A DNA stretch of 64,000 bases from Neocallimastix lanati (nom. inval.) (GCA_016946835.1 JACVTC010000194.1:96001-160000), one strand, 5' to 3'. Positions 36,794 through 48,331 are shown, counted from the first letter of the stretch. Notes: a model not told the origin generated them from the sequence alone. Made by a program: numbers and translations.

Positions 36794-36802
36794 CCTTTTA
36801 TA
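36794..36802 (-). promoter_or_regulatory. TATA-like box, gene 4
   Basis: TATAAAAGG on the - strand, 70 bp upstream of the 17-bp element, the same spacing as in genes 3 and 5. Confidence 0.6.
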
Positions 36803-37466
36803 CATTTTTTTTAATATAATATATTTAGAATAATAATATTAGTAGTAATAACAATAAAAATATAAATTAATTAATAATAATAACTAAGAAACATTTCATT
36901 TCATATTTTTAATATCAAAATTACATATTTTTAAAAAATTAAATATATATATTGAATATAAATTTTAATATATGACATGATATTATATAAATAGAATTTA
37001 TATAAAATAATAGACATTTTTAATTAATATATTTTAAAATTTATTATTTCTATGAATTTTATTAAATAATGTTTATATTATTTTATATAATCATTGTTTT
37101 TTTTTTTTTTTTTGTTTCACTCAAAATATATTTTAATTAGGATTTCGGAAATTAAATTGTCTTTAGTTGCTTAATTATTTTTTAATTTATTAACATGGCA
37201 CAATGAAATAATTTTTTATTAAACTCTATTTAAAACAATAGTATTTAGAATTATTTCCAGGGAATTAATTACTTACATAATATAGATTATTATTGTTAAT
37301 AACATTTTTTAATTAATTTTATAATTTATAGAATTAATTTTTAAAAACTACAATATAATATTTATAATAAAAAATAAAAATATATATTTATTTAGAGTTG
37401 TTATATAAAAAGTTTATATTATATATTTTATATATTTTTAAATTGAAATAAATTAAAAATTATTAA
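36803..37466. repeat. Duplicated promoter flank, unit 2
   Basis: Copy of the flank at 29626-30300. It ends at the insertion site of the transposon at 37471; the flank text (GGTAAAATAATAAAAT) resumes at 37945. Confidence 0.75.
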
Positions 37467-37470
37467 ATTG

Positions 37471-37942
37471 TGATATGAAATAGAAATAAAAACTCTAATT
37501 AATAATAAATTTATGTTAATTAAGAAATGTAGTAAATACATAAGTTTATGTATTAATCTAGTTTTTATTGTATTTATATTAGAAATTAATTTATATATTT
37601 TTATTATTTAACATTAATGAAAGTAAATTAATATTTATACTTTAATATAGGAAAACTTTATTATAGTAAATAATTATAAAAGAGAAAAATACTAAGAAAT
37701 AATTTAGTTATCTGTCCAAGAATAATAAAAAATAGATTATAGTAATTCTTGAGATCAAAATATGAAAATAAATATTAATTTTAAGAATAAATGTTAGTTT
37801 ACATTTTAAATAATGATAAATAAATATAATTCTTCTAAATAAATAAAATTTAAATAAAATAATTATTATAAAACATATAAATTATATCACCATTTAAAGA
37901 ACAAACCTTAAAAGAACCGAACCTGAACTTCGTACTTTATCA
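37471..37942. mobile_element. TGATA-ended short transposon, copy 2 (472 bp), with empty site
   Basis: Starts TGATATGAAATAG, ends CGTACTTTATCA, flanked by ATTG on both sides (37467-37470, 37943-37946). The unoccupied site survives in the matching flank of gene 3 (ATTAAATTAGTAAAATAATA at 30290) and of gene 6 (ATTAAATTGGAAAAATGATA near 49100). The empty sites fix both borders and the 4-bp duplication. Confidence 0.85.
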
Positions 37943-37995
37943 ATTGGTAAAATAATAAAATGTTATAATGGAAAAATAAAAGATTTTTTTTTATT

Positions 37996-38490
37996 TTTTG
38001 AAATTCTTTTTGAAACTTTACATCTTCTAATGCTAGTCTTATGATAGCATCAAATCCATAGTAACTATTAAAATAAGTTTAACTTTCATATGATGTATTA
38101 TCAAATTCATCAAATGATTTAATTTTATAGAATTTATCAGCTTAAGATATATTTGAATAACCAGTAACATAGTATTAATGCTGTGCTCAATTTGATTATT
38201 TCATTTATAAAATGCTATTGGTTAACTTTTTTACTATTATAAAAACTATCACAAATGAAGTAAATCAAACCAGAATCAATGATTTGAGTTCTTTTAACTC
38301 TATTAAGTATTAATGTAATTATATATTTTATTTTGTTTAAATTACGTAAAATATTGGATTATTCCAATATATTCATTATTTTATTATAACAGGTACAATC
38401 TAATTTCATTGAGAAAACATAAAATCTAAAAAGTAAGATATAATGATAATTATCCCAATTCAATGAATAACTTTTTCTAAATGATAGAAT
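37996..38490 (-). pseudogene. Decayed GH6 C-terminal relic, unit 3
   Basis: Same relic as at 23440 and 30390. CATCTTCTAATGCTAGTCTT matches CGGCTTCTGGAGCTGGCTTC of the live genes, and AATTATCCCAATTCAATGAA matches the region of WLGWDDN. A small deletion has removed part of the central segment near 38145. No open frame. Confidence 0.8.
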
Positions 38491-38982
38491 TAATAGAATT
38501 GTTTAATTTTAGGAAAAGAATTATTTTATATTGATAATGTGAAAAAAAAAGGACAAACAAACAATAAAATAAAATAAGATTAGTTAAAAAATAAAAAAAT
38601 AAAAATCTATTTTATGAGCAATATTTTATTTTTTTATGTTTTATTATTTTTTTTTTCTATGTATATATAAATTAACAATTATTATTATATATATTTTTAG
38701 TTATTATTTATTTTTCATACAAAAGATTTACATAATTTTAATTCATACATGATTTCTTGATTTAATAATAATATACAGATACTCATATATATATATATAT
38801 TTCATATTCAATTTCATATGTAATTTAAATATTTTAATTTCTTTCATGGTTTTAGATAATTATAATTTAAAAAAAAATAAAAAAAAAATAAAAATAAAAA
38901 TAAAAATAAAAATAAAAATAAATATAATAAATAAAAATTATATATATATACTAATATTATTGAGTAAATAAAATAATTAATA
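38491..38982. repeat. Duplicated spacer, unit 3
   Basis: Shares TTAATTTCTTTCATGGTTTT and neighbouring text with 31890-31920 and 26850-26870. Simple AAAAT-type repeats lie at 38870-38925. No gene. Confidence 0.6.
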
Positions 38983-39295
38983 TTTTTTTTTTAGACAGGG
39001 AAGAGAATAATTTCCTTAACTTTATTAATTTTATTATAAAAAATACATGTTGATGAAAAGTACATTTTAAATTAAAATATAATAAAAGTTAAAAAATAAA
39101 AAATAAAAAAACTCAAAAATACTATGTATTTCGGCAAGTTGTACTATACGAGAATTTTTCCCTTCCTAACAAATAAAAAAGAAATAAAACCTAGAAGTAA
39201 CATCTTTAAAATAGAGAGTGGGGTGTCCACTAAACTCTCCCCGGATTCATCATTTATTGAACTACTAGGGCGAGATTCACCCTTCGTAGAAATAG
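38983..39295 (-). mobile_element. 313-bp retroposon with poly(A) and 7-bp target duplication
   Basis: On the - strand it begins CTATTTCTACGAAGGGTGAA, has G+C-richer blocks (GAATCCGGGGAGAGTTTAG; GGACACCCCACTCTC), and ends CCCTGTCT plus a poly(A) of ten. ATTAATA flanks both sides (38976-38982, 39296-39302). The matching place in unit 1 (26976) is unoccupied. Poly(A) plus target duplication indicates LINE-driven insertion. GGGTGAATCTC near its 5' end is loosely like a polymerase III B box; no clear A box. It may be a SINE or the 3' end of a LINE. Confidence 0.7.
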
Positions 39296-39302
39296 ATTAA
39301 TA

Positions 39303-40071
39303 GTTCATAATTATTTTAACAATTATAATAATTATAATAATAATAATAAATAAATAGATGAATAAATAATTATATTGATAATAATAAAAATTAAATAAAA
39401 AATAATAATATTATTATTTTTTTAATATAAATAAAATTATGTTTTTAAAAATTCTAAAAAAAGTATCATTATATATTAAATATTTTTAACTAAATTTTAA
39501 ATACTATTTTATGAAATAGATTAAAAATGTATGTAAATACAAATACTTATAATTATAATAAATTTATTAAAAACAATACAACTTTATAAAATATATATAT
39601 ATAAAAAAAAAAAGAAAGAATAATTATTCACTATTGATACATATATTCCATTATTATCAATAAAATTCCAATAATAAATAAAATTAATTAAATATATAGC
39701 TTTTTTTTAATTTATTGATTTAAACGAATAAAATTACATGACTTTTAATTTTATTATTTATTATTAACTTATTAATATATTAATATTAATTTTAATTATA
39801 ATATTAAAATATTATTTTTTATTTATATTTTTTAATAGACAATATTTAATAGTGTAGAATTCCTATAATTAGAAAATAATCACTATATATATTATGTAAA
39901 TCTAAGCATTAGTTATTTTTCGACTATTCTTTTAATTTCTTTTTTATTTTATTTTATTTGTTTTTTTTTTTTTTTTGACAATTTATTATTTTTTTTTTTT
40001 TAGCACTTTTAATACTTTTTTAGTTAACAGTTAATGTTTAATTAAATATTTTATTAATTTGAATCATCAAT
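39303..40071. repeat. Duplicated 3' flank of gene 5
   Basis: Matches the 3' flanks of genes 3, 4 and 6, including AATCACTATATATATTATGT and TTTTTCGACTATTCTTTTAA. It should carry the 3' untranslated region. No other feature. Confidence 0.65.
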
Positions 40072-41535
40072 TTAAAGTGGTGGGTTAGCATTCTTAATAC
40101 CTTGTTCAAAGTGCTTTTGGAACCATTGACCGGCTTCTGGAGCTGGCTTCATAGCGGTTTCATGACCACAGTAACCATCGAAACGAGCTGCAGATTCATC
40201 AGAGGTACCATCAGATTCACCAAGTGGCTTAATCCAGTAGAAAGCATCAAGGTATTCCATACCAGAAACTGGACTAGCTTGTGGTCTGGCTCCAATACCA
40301 ACTCCAGTTTGGTTACACCATTCTCCTGGGTGCTTACGGTCAACCTTCTTACCATTACGAGAAGTATCACAAACGAAGTAAACTGATTGAATACCAGCTG
40401 ACTTGAAGTCCTTTTGAATAGCTTGTAAGTATCTCTTTTCATCTGGACATGGGTTCCATTCGGTTTCTGGTCCACGAGAAAGAGTTGGATCTTCCCATGG
40501 AGTGTAGTTAGCAACATTATCAGTGAAACCACGAACCTTACCTGGAGCACCAGAGCTGATAACCTTGGCATAAACCTTACCAGCCTTTTCACGGTTGTCA
40601 TCCCAACCTAACCAGAAGGCGTGACCAATATCAAGATACATAGCAACATGTGGAAGAACACCAAACTTCTTAATTAAGTAAGCATGGCCATCCATGTAAT
40701 ACTTTTCAGAATCACGACATGCTGGAGTGGAATCAAGATTGGTAACCATGTTAGCAAGTGAATCTGGTTCAACAATAAGAACAACTGGTTGAGATTTGTA
40801 AGTCTTTAAGTGACCTTCAATGACATCAATGTATTCAGACTTGTAACGAGTAAAATCACCATCGTTAGCAAGAAGTTCACCATTAGAAGCAAGAGCGTGA
40901 CAATCACGACCTGGTAAATCGTAAACGACGAAAACAGTTAAAACATCTTTACCAGAGGCGTTTTGTTGAGCAAGAGCACCTTTCAAATTTGATTCTAACC
41001 AACTTTGCATGTTTTTGATAGAATCAAGCCAGATAGCATTAGAGAAAGTCTTCATCTTTTCAGCCTTAGCAATAAGGGAAGAATCTGACATTTGAGCAAT
41101 GGCACCTTCGACTTCTTTAACATAATATGGATTAATATAGAATTCCTTATTAGCAAATGGATTACCATTGTGAGTGAATTGTTCACCTGGAGTAACATCA
41201 ATATCATCATTACTGCCACCAGTAGAACCAGTTGGAATACCACACCAGTCTCCATTTTCAACACCCCATTTACCTGAGGCATCAGTGTACCAAACTTCAG
41301 CATTTGAAGAGGAACAGCATGGGTAACCTTGAGAAAGGGACCAGCAAGCAGCTGAAGATGGAGTATCAGCAATACCACACCAGTTACCATTTTCTACACC
41401 CCATTTACCATCATTGTCGGTGTAAACAACGTCATTTCCAGAACAACATGGATAACCTAATCTGGTAGAGAAGCAATCAGCAGAAGCCTTAAGAGTAAAA
41501 GCAGTAAGAGCAGATAAAACAATAGAAGCCTTCAT
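40072..41535 (-). CDS. GH6 gene 5: dockerin-bearing cellulase
   Basis: A 487-residue secreted GH6 enzyme. I see no amino-acid difference from genes 3 and 4 outside the linker, which is shorter ([11 protein letters not shown]). The DNA nevertheless carries substitutions that do not change the protein, for example at 40204 (GAG for GAA on the + strand), 40275, 40352 and near 40959. Signal peptide, two dockerins and the GH6 residues (RDC, EPDS, ESDG) are as in gene 3. It is the live member of unit 3; the promoter flank upstream is interrupted by the nested transposons at 42276-44441. Confidence 0.97.
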   Translation of the reverse strand: MKASIVLSALTAFTLKASADCFSTRLGYPCCSGNDVVYTDNDGKWGVENGNWCGIADTPSSAACWSLSQGYPCCSSSNAEVWYTDASGKWGVENGDWCGIPTGSTGGSNDDIDVTPGEQFTHNGNPFANKEFYINPYYVKEVEGAIAQMSDSSLIAKAEKMKTFSNAIWLDSIKNMQSWLESNLKGALAQQNASGKDVLTVFVVYDLPGRDCHALASNGELLANDGDFTRYKSEYIDVIEGHLKTYKSQPVVLIVEPDSLANMVTNLDSTPACRDSEKYYMDGHAYLIKKFGVLPHVAMYLDIGHAFWLGWDDNREKAGKVYAKVISSGAPGKVRGFTDNVANYTPWEDPTLSRGPETEWNPCPDEKRYLQAIQKDFKSAGIQSVYFVCDTSRNGKKVDRKHPGEWCNQTGVGIGARPQASPVSGMEYLDAFYWIKPLGESDGTSDESAARFDGYCGHETAMKPAPEAGQWFQKHFEQGIKNANPPL

Positions 41536-41620
41536 TTTTATTGTTTGCTTTTTAATTAAAATTTTATATTTTTGAGTATATAAGATTAAATTTATAAATG
41601 TATATATATATATTTTTAAA

Positions 41621-41637
41621 TTTTCTTCCAGAGAAAA
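41621..41637 (-). promoter_or_regulatory. Conserved 17-bp palindromic element, gene 5
   Basis: Perfect consensus copy with 9-bp extended arms, 85 bp before the ATG. Confidence 0.8.
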
Positions 41638-41707
41638 TTTTCTTTTATAATAATAATTCTATTATTTAATTATTATATTGAATTGAAGAAATGAAGAAAA
41701 AAACACA

Positions 41708-41716
41708 CCTTTTATA
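41708..41716 (-). promoter_or_regulatory. TATA-like box, gene 5
   Basis: TATAAAAGG on the - strand, 70 bp upstream of the 17-bp element. Confidence 0.6.
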
Positions 41717-43096
41717 CATTTTTTTTAATAAAATATATTTAGAATAATAACAATATTATTAGTAATAACAATAAAAATATAAATTAATTAATAATAATAA
41801 CTAAGAAACATTTCATATTTTTAATATCAAATAAATTACATATTTTTAAAAAAATAAATATATATATATTGAATATAAATATTAATATATGACATGATAT
41901 TATATAAATAGAATTTATATAAAATGATAGACATTTTTAAATTAATATAAATTAAAATTTATTATTTCTATGAATTTTATTAAATAATGTTTATATTATT
42001 TTATATAATCATTGTTTTTTTTTTTTTTTTTTTTTTGTTTCACACATAATATATTTTAATTAACATTTCGGAAATTAAATTGTCTTTTAGTTGCTTAATT
42101 ATTATTTAATTTATTTAACATGACACAATGAAACATTTTTTATTAAATTCTATTTAAAACAATAGTATTTAGAATTATTTCCAGGGAATTAATTACTTAC
42201 ACAATACAGATTATTATTATTAATAACATTCTTTAATTAATTTTATAATAAATATAATTACATTAAAATAATTATTGATACTGAAAATAAAAACTTTAAT
42301 TATAAATAAATTATATTGTTAATAATTACATAAAAATAAATCAACATTAAATTATCACTTGATTTATTATCATATGATTTATTAGTTGATCTAAAAATCA
42401 CATAATATAAAATAAATTTATGTGATATCATAAATTTTGTAAAAATACATAAAATTAATGTAATCATAAATTTTATAACATAAATTTTATGTTATGTAAA
42501 TATATAAATAATTTATAAATTAAGTTTTAATTATATAAAAATATAAAAAAATATAATAAATAATTATTATAAATTTTTTATTATTTATATTATACTTTTT
42601 ATAATATTTTAACTAAATAATTAATTATCATTTTAAAATAGTTTATAATTAAAGAGAATTATATGCAAAGAATACTTTTTTTTTATTTTTATTCTTTGCA
42701 ATGTAATAATTTGTAATTGTAATAGTAGTGTTATTGTCATAATCAAAATGTGTTTTTATTAATAAAAGTAGTTTAATAATATGATATGAATTTATAAAAT
42801 TTAGGAGTGTGAGACATTTCGAAAATTTTCATTTCGAAAAAGTTGCATTTCGCAATTTTTTTTAAAAAATTATTAATAAAACTAATAAATGGTATGTATA
42901 AATAAATAAATGAATTTAAAATTAAATTTTTATAAAAAAATATATATATATAATAAATTATATAAATATATAATAATAATAAATATACATTAGAATTAAC
43001 ACACTAAAAAAAATATTATATCACACGTTTTATACGTTTTATATTTTATATTTTGTTAATGATAGAGCGGCATTATATTCCTGTTCGAAATGATTA

Positions 43097-43130
43097 TGAA
43101 CACCATCATATTTTAATATGATGGTGTTCA
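43097..43130. repeat. Near-perfect hairpin, 16-bp arms
   Basis: TGAACACCATCATATT, two T, then AATATGATGGTGTTCA. The arms are perfect complements with a 2-base gap, and the sequence has higher G+C than its surroundings. Confidence 0.9.
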
Positions 43131-43556
43131 GAAAAAATATAAAAATAATTATATTTTTTATTAATAATTATTTGCTCTTTTCCTCTATTAGATTCACTAA
43201 AATCTATTTTTAGTTCCTCCATTTTGTTAAATATTTTTAGTTATTTTTATTTAAATTTTATATAATTAAATATTTTTAATAATATTGAATAATTGAAAAT
43301 TTAGCTTATTTTTTATTTTATATTGATTTTTTAAATATATAGTTATATGAAAATCCTTTTTAAAATTATTTCATTTTTTTAATATTTAATATTTAGATAT
43401 TTAAAGTTTCATTTCTCGAATAATAAATAATTAATACTTATTATTAAATTTTATTATTATAATTATTATTTTTATTCATTGATTTAATAATATATGAAAA
43501 GAAAAATATATCTAATATTATTAGTTACTTTATATATAATAAAATAAAAAACATTA

Positions 43557-44176
43557 TGATATGAAATAGAAATAAAAACTCTAATTAATAATAAATTTAT
43601 GTTAATTAAGAAATGTAGTAAAAGCATAAATTTATGTATTAATCTAGTTTTTATTGTATTTCTTATTAGAAATTAATTTATATATTTTTATTATTTAACA
43701 TTAATGAAAGTAAATTAATATTTATACTTTAATATAGGAAAACTTTATTATAGTAAATAATTATAAAAGAGAAAAATAATTAGAAATAGTTTTATTTCTT
43801 TGTCCAAGAATAAGAAATAGTAGATTAGTGTAATTCTTGAGATCAAAATATGAAAATAAATATTAATTTTAAGAATAAATGTTAGTTTACATTTTTAATA
43901 ATAATAATTATAAAAGAGAAAAATAATTAGAAATAGTTTTATTTCTTTGTCCAAGAATAAGAAATAGTAGATTAGTGTAATTCTTGAGATCAAAATATGA
44001 AAATAAATATTAATTTTAATAATAAATGTTAGTTTACATTTTTAATAATGATAAGCAAATGTAATTCTTTTAAATAAATAAAATTTAAATAAAATTATTT
44101 TTATAAAGCATAAATTATATCCCCCAAATAAAGAATAAACCTTAAAAGAACCGAACCTGAACTTCGTACTTTATAA
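43557..44176. mobile_element. TGATA-ended short transposon, copy 3 (620 bp)
   Basis: Begins TGATATGAAATAG and ends CGTACTTTATAA (TATCA with one change), flanked by ATTA (43553-43556, 44177-44180). It is longer than copies 1 and 2 because about 140 bp is tandemly duplicated (43761-43905 against 43906-44045), including TTTATTTCTTTGTCCAAGAA. Confidence 0.8.
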
Positions 44177-44441
44177 ATTAATTTAATTATTTATTATTTA
44201 TAAATTTTTTATTTATTAATATATTATAATAAATTTATTATTTGTTTATTTTATTATTTATTTATCTATTTATTAATTATTCGCGAAATTCAACTTTTCG
44301 AAAATTTAGTATTTAATAAAATATATAATAAATTATAAAATAAATTAATAAATGAATAAATAAAATTATATTAATAAATTAACATAAATAAGTAATATAA
44401 CTTCTCCCAATAAGAAATAAACGAGCCTGAATACTTTATCA

Positions 44442-44719
44442 TTATTTATTTATAGAATTAATTTTTAAAAAAACTACAATATAATATTTATAATAAAAAA
44501 TTATAAAAAAAATATATTTATTTAGAGTTGTTATATAAAAAGTTTATATTATATATTTAAATATTTTTAAATTGAAATAAATAAAAAATTATGAAATTAG
44601 TAAAATGATAAAATGATAAACGGAAAAATAAAAGATTTAAAATATAATTCAAAAGACTTTTTTTTTATTTTATTTTTATTTTTATTTTTATTTTTATTTT
44701 TTATTTTTTATTTTTTTTT
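44442..44719. repeat. Remainder of promoter flank, unit 3
   Basis: Continues the flank broken at about 42245 (GAATTAATTTTTAAAAAAAC; TTTAGAGTTGTTATATAAAA). TTTTTATTTTTATTT repeats lie at 44660-44710. Confidence 0.65.
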
Positions 44720-45205
44720 TTTGAAACTCTTTTTGAAACTTCACATCTTCTAATGCTAGTCTTATGATAGCATTAAATCCATAGTAACTATTAAAATAAG
44801 TTTAACGTTCATATGATGTATTATCAAATTCATCAAAATGATTTAATTTTATAGAATTTATCAGTTTAAGATATATTTGAATAATCAATAACATAGTATT
44901 AATGCTGTGTTCAATTTGATTATTTCATTTATAAAATGCTACTGGTTAACTTTCTTACTATTATAAAAACTATCACAAATGAAGTAAATCAATTCAGAAT
45001 CAATGATTTGAGTTCTTTTAACTCTTTTAAGTATTATTGTAATTATATATTTTATTTTGTTTAAATTACATAAAATATTGGGACATTCCATTGTATTCAT
45101 TATTTTATTATAACATTTCTTTGAGAAAATTTATAAATCTAAAAAAGTAAAATATAACGATAACTATCCCAATTCAATGAATAACCTTTTTTAAATGATA
45201 GAATT
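44720..45205 (-). pseudogene. Decayed GH6 C-terminal relic, unit 4
   Basis: Same relic as at 23440, 30390 and 37996. TTGAAACTCTTTTTGAAACT marks its 3' end, ACTGGTTAACTTTCTTACTA the region of KKVDRKHP, and AACTATCCCAATTCAATGAA the region of WLGWDDN. It shares the small central deletion of the unit 3 relic, so units 3 and 4 are closer to one another here. Confidence 0.8.
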
Positions 45206-45694
45206 AATAGAATTGTTCAATTTTAGGAAAAGAATTATTTTATATTGTTAATATAGAAAAAAAAAAATACAAACATGTACAATAAAGTGAAAATAGTAAA
45301 AAAAAAAAAATAAAAAAAAAATAAAAATCTATTTCATGAGCAATATTTTATTTTTTTATTTTTTATTTTTGTTTTGTTTTGTTTTGTTTTTTCTATGTAT
45401 ATATACATTAACAATTATTATGTATAAAAAAATGTTAGTTGATTAAAATATTTAGAAGATAGTAATATTATAAAATATATAAATTAAAATATATATATTG
45501 AAAGTTATAAATATTACTATTTTGATATGTAATTAAAAATGATATTTAATTTTACTAAAATTTTACAAATATAATAGAAAATAATATAATATATATTAAT
45601 TTTAATTATTATATAATAAAAGTTTAATAGTAAAATTGAAAATACAAAAAAACAAACAAACAATTAAATAATTAAAATAAAAGATTATAAAGTT

Positions 45695-46235
45695 TGAGTG
45701 TGAGGCATTTCGAAAATTTTCATTTCTCAAAAAAATTTTTTAAAAGTTAATAAATAAATAAATTAATAATAAAATAAATAAATAATATATGTAATTTAAA
45801 TAAATTACTAAATAATTAAAAAATAAATAAATAAAACTATAATAAATAAATAAACTTATATTTTTTTTAAAAAAAAAAATAAGAATTTATATAATAAATT
45901 ATATAAAAAATAATAAATATGTATTAAAGTTAAAACTTTAATTAATAAAATATTTTATTACACGTTTTAACCATATAATTAATATTATTTTATATATATA
46001 AAAAAATAAATTTAATAAGAGATAAAGAATAATTATATTTTGAATTATTATTCAAAATATAATTATTAAAATTTTAAAAAATAATATATTTAAATAATTA
46101 ATTGATCATCTTTACACCTTTTAAATTCTTATGCAGTATTTTATATAATCTAATAATTTATTTTACTATTTATTTATCTATTTATTAATATTTTGCGAAA
46201 TGCACCTTTTTAAATGAAATATTTCAAAAAAAATA
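45695..46235. mobile_element. CATTTCG-type TIR element, right end truncated
   Basis: The left end reads GAGTGTGAGGCATTTCGAAA then ATTTTCATTTCTCAAAA. The right side at 46150-46230 reads TTTATTTATCTATTTATTAA then TTTTGCGAAATGCACC and TTTTTAAATGAAATATTTC, without the final CGAAATGCACTTCCC. The duplicated spacer continues on each side, so this is an insertion in unit 4. Confidence 0.55.
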
Positions 46236-46786
46236 TACAATATACTTTTACTAAATTTTATATACTAATTTATTAAATAGTTTAAAGATATATGTAAATA
46301 TATATTTTCACTAAACTTCCTAATTTAATTATAATAAATTTATTAAAAACAATACAGCTTCATAAAATACAAAATAAAAAAAAAAAAGAAAGAAAAAATA
46401 ATTATTCGCTACTCATTAAATTAATATTCCAAAATTAAATAAATTAATTTAATATATTGCTCTTTTTTTTTTAATTTATTTATTGATTTAAACGAATAAA
46501 ATTACATGACTTAATCTTATTATTTATTATTAACTAATTAATATATTAATATTAATATTGAAAATATAATATTAAAAATATTTTTTATTTATATTTTTAT
46601 TAATAGATAATATATAATATCGTGGAATTTCCTATAATTAGAAAATAATCGCTATATATATTATGTAAATCTAAATAGTTTTTTTTTTTTTTTTTTGATA
46701 ATTTATTATTTTTTGTAGCACTTTAAATATATATTTAGATAACAGTTAATGTTTAATTAAATATTTTATTAATTTAAATCATCAAT
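46236..46786. repeat. Duplicated 3' flank of gene 6
   Basis: Matches the 3' flanks of genes 3-5 with more indels (AAACAATACAGCTTCATAAA; AATCGCTATATATATTATGT). No gene. Confidence 0.65.
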
Positions 46787-48262
46787 TTAAAGTGGTGGGT
46801 TAGCATTCTTAATACCTTGTTCAAAGTGCTTTTGGAACCATTGACCGGCTTCTGGTGCTGGCTTCATAGCGGTTTCATGACCACAGTAACCATCGAAACG
46901 AGCTGCACTTTCATCAGAGGTACCATCAGATTCACCAAGTGGCTTAATCCAGTAGAAAGCATCAAGGTATTCCATACCAGAAACTGGACTGGCTTGTGGT
47001 CTGGCTCCAATACCAACTCCAGTTTGGTTACACCATTCTCCTGGGTGCTTACGGTCAACCTTCTTACCGTTACGAGAAGTATCACAAACGAAGTAAACTG
47101 ATTGAATACCAGCTGATTTGAAGTCCTTTTGAATAGCTTGTAAGTATCTCTTTTCATCTGGACATGGGTTCCATTCGGTTTCTGGTCCACGAGAAAGAGT
47201 TGGATCTTCCCATGGAGTGTAGTTAGCAACATTATCAGTGAAACCACGAACCTTACCTGGAGCACCAGAGCTGATAACCTTGGCATAAACCTTACCAGCC
47301 TTTTCACGGTTGTCATCCCAACCTAACCAGAAGGCGTGACCAATATCAAGATACATAGCAACATGTGGAAGAACACCAAACTTCTTAATTAAGTAAGCAT
47401 GACCATCCATGTAATACTTTTCAGAATCACGACATGCTGGAGTGGAATCAAGATTGGTAACCATGTTAGCAAGTGAATCTGGTTCAACAATAAGAACAAC
47501 TGGTTGAGATTTGTAAGTCTTTAAGTGACCTTCAATGACATCAATGTATTCAGACTTGTAACGAGTAAAATCACCATCGTTAGCAAGAAGTTCACCATTA
47601 GAAGCAAGAGCGTGACAATCACGACCTGGTAAATCGTAAACGACGAAAACAGTTAAAACATCTTTACCAGAAGCATTTTGTTGAGCAAGAGCACCTTTCA
47701 AATTTGATTCTAACCAACTTTGCATGTTTTTGATTGAATCAAGCCAGATAGCATTAGAGAAAGTCTTCATCTTTTCAGCCTTAGCAATAAGGGAAGAATC
47801 TGACATTTGAGCAATGGCACCTTCGACTTCTTTAACATAGTATGGATTAATATAGAATTCCTTATTAGCAAATGGATTACCATTGTGAGTGAATTGTTCA
47901 CCTGGAGTAACATCAATATCGTCATTATTGCCACCAGTGTTACCACCAGTAGAACCAGTTGGAATACCACACCAGTCTCCATTTTCAACACCCCATTTAC
48001 CTGAGGCATCAGTGTACCAAACTTCAGCATTTGAAGAGGAACAGCATGGGTAACCTTGAGAAAGGGACCAGCAAGCAGCTGAAGATGGAGTATCAGCAAT
48101 ACCACACCAGTTACCATTTTCTACACCCCATTTACCATCATTGTCGGTGTAAACAACGTCATTTCCAGAACAACATGGATAACCTAATCTGGTAGAGAAG
48201 CAATCAGCAGAAGCCTTAAGAGTAAAAGCAGTAAGAGCAGATAAAACAATAGAAGCCTTCAT
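46787..48262 (-). CDS. GH6 gene 6: dockerin-bearing cellulase
   Basis: A 491-residue secreted GH6 enzyme, again differing from genes 3-5 in protein only in the linker ([15 protein letters not shown], the longest of the four). Silent differences are visible, for example the Ser codon near 46905 (AGT in place of TCT on the coding strand). Signal peptide, two dockerins and GH6 motifs are intact. It closes the four-unit array; its promoter flank runs to about 49120 and no relic follows. Confidence 0.97.
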   Translation of the reverse strand: MKASIVLSALTAFTLKASADCFSTRLGYPCCSGNDVVYTDNDGKWGVENGNWCGIADTPSSAACWSLSQGYPCCSSSNAEVWYTDASGKWGVENGDWCGIPTGSTGGNTGGNNDDIDVTPGEQFTHNGNPFANKEFYINPYYVKEVEGAIAQMSDSSLIAKAEKMKTFSNAIWLDSIKNMQSWLESNLKGALAQQNASGKDVLTVFVVYDLPGRDCHALASNGELLANDGDFTRYKSEYIDVIEGHLKTYKSQPVVLIVEPDSLANMVTNLDSTPACRDSEKYYMDGHAYLIKKFGVLPHVAMYLDIGHAFWLGWDDNREKAGKVYAKVISSGAPGKVRGFTDNVANYTPWEDPTLSRGPETEWNPCPDEKRYLQAIQKDFKSAGIQSVYFVCDTSRNGKKVDRKHPGEWCNQTGVGIGARPQASPVSGMEYLDAFYWIKPLGESDGTSDESAARFDGYCGHETAMKPAPEAGQWFQKHFEQGIKNANPPL

Positions 48263-48331
48263 GTTTTATTGTTTAATTAAAATTTTATATATCTAAATAT
48301 AAGATTAAATTTATTATATATATATTCTAAA

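Larger units (their letters stand above)
42804..44310. mobile_element. CATTTCG-type TIR element, copy nested in copy 4
   Basis: The left end reads GAGTGTGAGACATTTCGAAA, then TTTTCATTTCGAAAAAGTTG and CATTTCGCAA. The right end at 44280-44310 reads TCGCGAAATTCAACTTTTCG and is shorter than that at 31270-31392. TTATTTATCTATTTATTAAT precedes the right end, as at 31256 and 46170. The interior holds the hairpin at 43097 and the transposon at 43557. No coding capacity was seen. Confidence 0.55.
42276..44441. mobile_element. Divergent TGATA-ended transposon (copy 4) carrying nested insertions
   Basis: It begins TGATACTGAAAATAAAAACT and ends GCCTGAATACTTTATCA, both resembling the ends of copies 1-3, and is flanked by TTAT (42272-42275, 44442-44445). 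The promoter flank of unit 3 is cut near here: TTTTATAAT of other units on the left, TTATAGAATTAATTTTTAAA on the right. Inside lies a CATTTCG-type element (42804-44310), itself split by copy 3. Without the inserts the outer element would be about 660 bp. Confidence 0.65.

Noticed and set aside
42795-44310. AAAATTTAG as a 9-bp target duplication of the element at 42804
   Set aside because: The right copy can be part of the terminal repeat itself (TTCGAAAATTTT), and the right end is shortened, so the match may be chance.
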